From positions 1 to 40,060 of the forward strand of contig CAZBGQ010000014.1 in NCBI GenBank assembly GCA_964491515.1: 40,060 nucleotides of DNA, given 5' to 3'. Shown here one piece after another: positions 39,258-40,060 of the stretch. The notes under the pieces were generated by a model, which saw only the letters and a list, made by a program, of their open reading frames with translations, did no database searches and was not told where the DNA came from. Every line of letters begins with the position of its first letter. The stretch's first letter is position 1. The position numbers and the translations under genes were made by a program. Source of the DNA: CAZBGQ01 sp964491515 (GTDB lineage Bacteria > Patescibacteriota > Gracilibacteria > UBA1369 > UBA12473).

Positions 39258-40060
39258 ATGTATACAAAAACTACGCTCTCAAATGGACTTCGTGTGGTTA
39301 CGGAGAAACTTAGCAGTACTAAGGCGGTGACGGTTCTTATTTTGGTGAAAGCTGGTTCACGGTGTGAAACGGCACGAATTCGAGGAATTTCTCATTTTTT
39401 GGAGCATATGTTTTTCAAAGGAGGTGACAAATATCCGGATACAAAATCTGTGTCAGAAACGATTGATGGGATTGGTGGTGAATTCAATGCATTTACAGGC
39501 AAAGAGTACGTGGGTTATTACGTAAAAGTGGCATCTGAACATCGGTCTGTGGCTATGGAAGTGATGGCTGACATGCTCATCACGGCGAAGCATGATCCTG
39601 TAGAAATTGATAAAGAACGTGGGGTGATTATGGAGGAGTACAACATGTATCAAGATACTCCTATGTATCAGGTTGGCTGGGATTTTGAAAAATTATTATT
39701 TGGAGATCAGCCACTTGGGTGGGATCAAATTGGTTTGAAAGATGTGATCATGAGTGTGACTCGTGAGGATTTTAAAGCGTATCAAAATGAATTGTATCGA
39801 TCAGATAATATGGTGGTGACGGTGGCCGGCGATGTGGATCATGATGAGGTAGTTTCAGAAGTGGAGCGTTTGTTTCCTATGGAGAAACAAGAAACCACAT
39901 TTAAGTGGAATGACCTTGAATTGAATGAAGGAACGGATCGTGTGGTATTGCAGAATAAGAAAACAGAGCAGGGGCATGTGGTGGTTGGATTTCCTGGGTA
40001 TCCGGCAGAACATCCGGATCATTGGGCTTTGAAATTATTGTCGGTGGTTCTTGGAGGGAA
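39258..40060 (+). CDS. M16-family zinc metallopeptidase, 5' part
   Basis: The gene starts at ATG 39258 and runs open to the window edge (267 complete codons). The N-terminus TTLSNGLRVVTEKL, the inverted zinc motif H46-F-L-E49-H50 (ISHFLEHMFFKG) and the distal glutamate region in ERGVIMEEYNMY are those of processing-peptidase/pitrilysin-like M16 proteins (PqqL/YmxG type). Such enzymes cleave peptides inside a clam-shell of two M16 domains; the second domain would lie beyond the edge. No signal peptide is visible, so it should be cytosolic. It might degrade or mature peptides, but a link with the neighbouring ATP-grasp/radical SAM genes is only positional. No Shine-Dalgarno motif precedes the start. 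Confidence 0.9.
   Translation, partial: MYTKTTLSNGLRVVTEKLSSTKAVTVLILVKAGSRCETARIRGISHFLEHMFFKGGDKYPDTKSVSETIDGIGGEFNAFTGKEYVGYYVKVASEHRSVAMEVMADMLITAKHDPVEIDKERGVIMEEYNMYQDTPMYQVGWDFEKLLFGDQPLGWDQIGLKDVIMSVTREDFKAYQNELYRSDNMVVTVAGDVDHDEVVSEVERLFPMEKQETTFKWNDLELNEGTDRVVLQNKKTEQGHVVVGFPGYPAEHPDHWALKLLSVVLGG

Noticed and set aside
155..40060. UGA-as-glycine code (Gracilibacteria/Absconditabacteria)
   Set aside because: TGA closes genes at natural ends, for example at 31584-31586 in an ATGA stop-start overlap and at 34308-34310, and no domain requires readthrough.
1..40060. Mobile element or prophage as origin of the accessory block
   Set aside because: No transposase, integrase, phage structural gene, long terminal repeats or attachment-site tRNA was recognised, and base composition looks continuous by eye.

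Overview
The window looks like a chromosomal segment of an uncultured, small-genome bacterium, most likely of the Patescibacteria/CPR radiation. This is inferred from gene content (VanW-type protein, DUF1573 lipoproteins, DUF2207 protein, NAD salvage by PnuC/NadR, many large proteins without recognisable relatives), from the lack of Shine-Dalgarno motifs, and from several starts that sit 6-8 bases after a -10 box. TGA is used as a stop, so the UGA=Gly code of Gracilibacteria is not in use. No rRNA, tRNA, CRISPR array, transposase or phage gene was recognised.

Region 1 (1-15.2 kb) is envelope and metal housekeeping. It holds a lipoprotein, a NicO-type metal transporter with a His-rich loop, a VanW protein and a DUF1624 membrane protein fired from opposite sides of one shared promoter. 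A copper module follows: csoR, a DUF1573 lipoprotein and copA on the minus strand, with a second DUF1573 lipoprotein convergent to copA. A 24-bp palindrome lies in front of csoR. Then come a 700-residue protein of unknown function, an AI-2E-type permease, a DUF2207 protein and a class B penicillin-binding protein.

Region 2 (15.3-28.4 kb) is accessory and the most original part. Plus-strand units encode a degenerate isochorismatase-like domain fused to an APH-type kinase, an IMPase-family phosphatase, a 1265-residue cytosolic protein joining a transglutaminase domain to a VWA domain through acidic repeats, its likely MoxR-class AAA+ partner, and a four-repeat coiled-coil protein. The opposite strand carries a paralogous four-repeat coiled-coil protein and an ATP-grasp ligase.

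Region 3 (28.4-38.9 kb) contains two tight minus-strand operons. The first has a B12-binding radical SAM enzyme, a CoaE-like P-loop kinase, a radical SAM enzyme fused to a DUF3419/BtaA-like domain, and a methyltransferase. The second has an ATP-grasp/radical SAM fusion, PnuC, NadR and a methyltransferase-like protein. A plus-strand gene between them ends in a CinA/PncC domain. Together these suggest a peptide- or cofactor-modifying system linked to nicotinamide nucleotides; that linkage is inference from proximity.

The right edge (39.0-40.06 kb) has a tiny 30-codon hydrophobic-peptide gene with its own terminator, and the start of an M16 metallopeptidase that runs out of the window.

At the whole-window scale the plus strand is rich in G and T under genes of both orientations, which points to a replication-linked strand bias.
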